From Bacteroidota bacterium (GTDB taxonomy: Bacteria; Bacteroidota; Bacteroidia; Bacteroidales; UBA10428): a DNA stretch of 6,128 bases. The translations under genes were made by a program, and so were the position numbers. Positions within the stretch are counted from its first letter, which is position 1; each line of letters opens with the position of its first letter. The stretch lies in the NCBI GenBank assembly GCA_024640925.1, contig JAHEEB010000288.1, positions 1 to 6,128 of the forward strand. Direction: 5' to 3'. Below, one piece after another: positions 5,084 to 6,128 of this stretch. The notes below the pieces were generated by a model. The model worked only from the letters and a program-made list of their open reading frames with translations. It was not told the DNA's origin and made no database searches.

Positions 5084-6128
5084 CTATTCGTTATAGATTT
5101 CGCCACTTATATAATTACTATATTTATTATTGCTGTTATAGAAATTTGCTCCGGAAGATACCCAAACCATCCAGCCCATACTTCCTGATAAAGTGCAATA
5201 ATTCATATTCAGCCTTGCTGGTTTGCCATCCCCTACCTGAATTGAAGAGGGATTGTTATTGCAATTTCCATCGATGTATGTTGATCCGGCATCTTTTATG
5301 CTACACCATTCTAGCTGATTGCCTTCAGAATTACTCAAAAAGATTATTCCTAACCAGGTTCCATTCCCTGCTGTTACTCCTTTAAAAGTTATTCCTTTTT
5401 CAGGTGTTCCAACCGCATTAAAACATCCCGAATAGCCATTTTCAATAATGGAGTTTTCTCCCATTTCAAACACGCATCCGGGTGTAACAACAATCGAATC
5501 GTTAACCTGAAAAGTTCCGGTTAATCTGTAAGGTACATTTAGCGGATTAATAATAATTGTTGTGTCGGGGAAATTGATACTCCCTTCAACTACATCAATA
5601 TATTGTTTCCCATTATTTTCTTTATAATCCGATAAGGTATCAAAATTATTAATATACCTTATGAAGCATTTAATCGGCGCCCATGCATTATTTATAATTT
5701 TATTATTGTACAACTCAATCGAATCATTGTGTAAATAAATTCCATTGCACAGCGAACCCGAAATTGTGCTGTTTTTAATTGAACAAAATCCATCCTGGAA
5801 GATTGTTATAGCAGCTTCATGGTAACTGCCATTGCTATTTCCAGGTATACCTGCATTTAATATTTGAACATGATCAAGAAACATTCGTTTGTTGTCTTGC
5901 CAATACGTTTCTGATTCAAATCGTATTCCTGTCCAGCTGCCAGGTTCGTTGCTGTTGCCCTGTAAAACAATAGGTTTGTTTTCCGTACCTTCCATTTTAA
6001 GTACACCTTTATCCAACCATATCCCGGAGTTGGAATCGGTAAATTCTATGGTTACTCCGGGCTCAACAGTGAGAGTAGCTCCATTGGTTATGAATATAGT
6101 TTTATTATAACGATAATCCACACTATTG
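5084..6128 (-). CDS. Right-handed parallel beta-helix protein, C-terminal part
   Basis: The frame is open from the right edge to the TAG at 5086-5084, 347 residues. A GTG at 6121 could be taken as a start, but two open codons precede it to the window edge (reading NSVDYRYNKTIFIT), no signal peptide is present and the beta-helix pattern is already under way, so the true start lies outside. The opening GATLTVEPGVTIEF, then GVLKMEGTENKPIVLQG, GSWTGIRF and FLDHVQILNAG, are the usual rungs of a Bacteroidetes right-handed parallel beta-helix of the pectate-lyase-like fold. The whole pattern occurs twice (listed separately), joined by a linker containing YINNFDTLSDYKENNGKQYIDV. No catalytic residues can be named, and these repeats often serve in adhesion or glycan binding and not only in cleavage. 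There is no type IX secretion C-terminal domain; it ends GEIYNE. It converges on the antitoxin remnant with a 3-base gap and no terminator. Confidence 0.85.
   Translation of the reverse strand, partial: NSVDYRYNKTIFITNGATLTVEPGVTIEFTDSNSGIWLDKGVLKMEGTENKPIVLQGNSNEPGSWTGIRFESETYWQDNKRMFLDHVQILNAGIPGNSNGSYHEAAITIFQDGFCSIKNSTISGSLCNGIYLHNDSIELYNNKIINNAWAPIKCFIRYINNFDTLSDYKENNGKQYIDVVEGSINFPDTTIIINPLNVPYRLTGTFQVNDSIVVTPGCVFEMGENSIIENGYSGCFNAVGTPEKGITFKGVTAGNGTWLGIIFLSNSEGNQLEWCSIKDAGSTYIDGNCNNNPSSIQVGDGKPARLNMNYCTLSGSMGWMVWVSSGANFYNSNNKYSNYISGEIYNE
5108..5530 (-). repeat. Beta-helix internal repeat, copy 2
   Basis: This part encodes about 140 residues that follow the same order as copy 1: TFQVNDSIVVTPGCVFEM, GCFNAVGTPEKGITFKG, GTWLGIIFLS, QLEWCSIKDAG, then SSIQVGDG and LNMNYCTLSGSMGWMVWV. 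The match is at protein level only; the DNA has diverged. Confidence 0.65.
5681..6109 (-). repeat. Beta-helix internal repeat, copy 1
   Basis: This part encodes IFITNGATLTVEPGVTIEF, GVLKMEGTENKPIVLQG, GSWTGIRFES, FLDHVQILNAG, AAITIFQDGFCSIKNSTISGS and YLHNDSIELYNNKIINN, which pair block by block with copy 2 about 193 residues later. Further copies may lie beyond the right edge. Confidence 0.65.

Noticed and set aside
5146..6110. Plus-strand open frames opposite the beta-helix gene (5146-5385, 5889-6110)
   Set aside because: Antisense to well-patterned beta-helix coding sequence, with no start context or family likeness.
6119..6121. GTG at 6121 as start of the beta-helix gene
   Set aside because: The frame is open to the window edge, no signal peptide follows, and the beta-helix pattern is already running.
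1..6128. Search for CRISPR arrays, tRNA or rRNA genes, and insertion sequence ends
   Set aside because: No regularly spaced direct repeats, no cloverleaf or rRNA-like segment, and no transposase or paired terminal repeats were seen.

Overview
The window looks like a chromosomal stretch from a member of the Bacteroidota. The order is probably Marinilabiliales or Bacteroidales-like, but this is inferred from style and not from any marker gene. The DNA is AT-rich, there are few Shine-Dalgarno sites, and two promoters fit the Bacteroidota -7 element TAnnTTTG. Predicted lipoproteins, a TIG-domain lipoprotein, a beta-helix surface-type protein and a helix-turn-helix regulator of a Bacteroidetes type point the same way.

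Layout from left to right. (1) Positions 1-547, minus strand: the first 182 codons of a major facilitator (MFS) transporter that runs off the left edge. (2) 548-932: an AT-rich divergent intergenic region with a 21-bp perfect inverted repeat at 867-887. (3) 933-3340, plus strand: a two-gene unit. It encodes a lipoprotein zinc metalloprotease (two TIG-like domains, a calcium-binding DxDxDG region, a zincin HExxH domain) and, 23 bases later, an exported 248-residue protein of unknown function. A 16-bp perfect stem-loop with a T-rich tail at 3451-3499 probably ends this transcript. (4) 3621-4232, minus strand: a small lipoprotein resembling the Bacteroidetes DUF6252-type lipoproteins, with its own candidate promoter at 4272-4279. 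(5) 4371-5080: a patch of decayed genes. It holds a possible minus-strand coding remnant, a plus-strand XRE-family regulator cut by an in-frame TGA, and 4 bases later a 24-codon remnant of what looks like a toxin-antitoxin antitoxin. An inverted repeat overlaps the regulator's -7 element and may be its own operator. (6) 5084-6128, minus strand: the C-terminal 347 residues of a right-handed parallel beta-helix protein built from two diverged copies of a unit of about 140 residues; its start lies beyond the right edge.

The clearest functional pair is the metalloprotease and its partner. Both are exported, they are closely spaced, and they share one probable terminator, so the partner may be a substrate, inhibitor or accessory factor; this is inference. 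The other genes look like independent units. No complete new multi-gene defence or mobile system is visible. The most informative observations are the nonsense-interrupted regulator with its linked antitoxin remnant, the uncharacterised partner of the protease, and the palindrome upstream of the protease.
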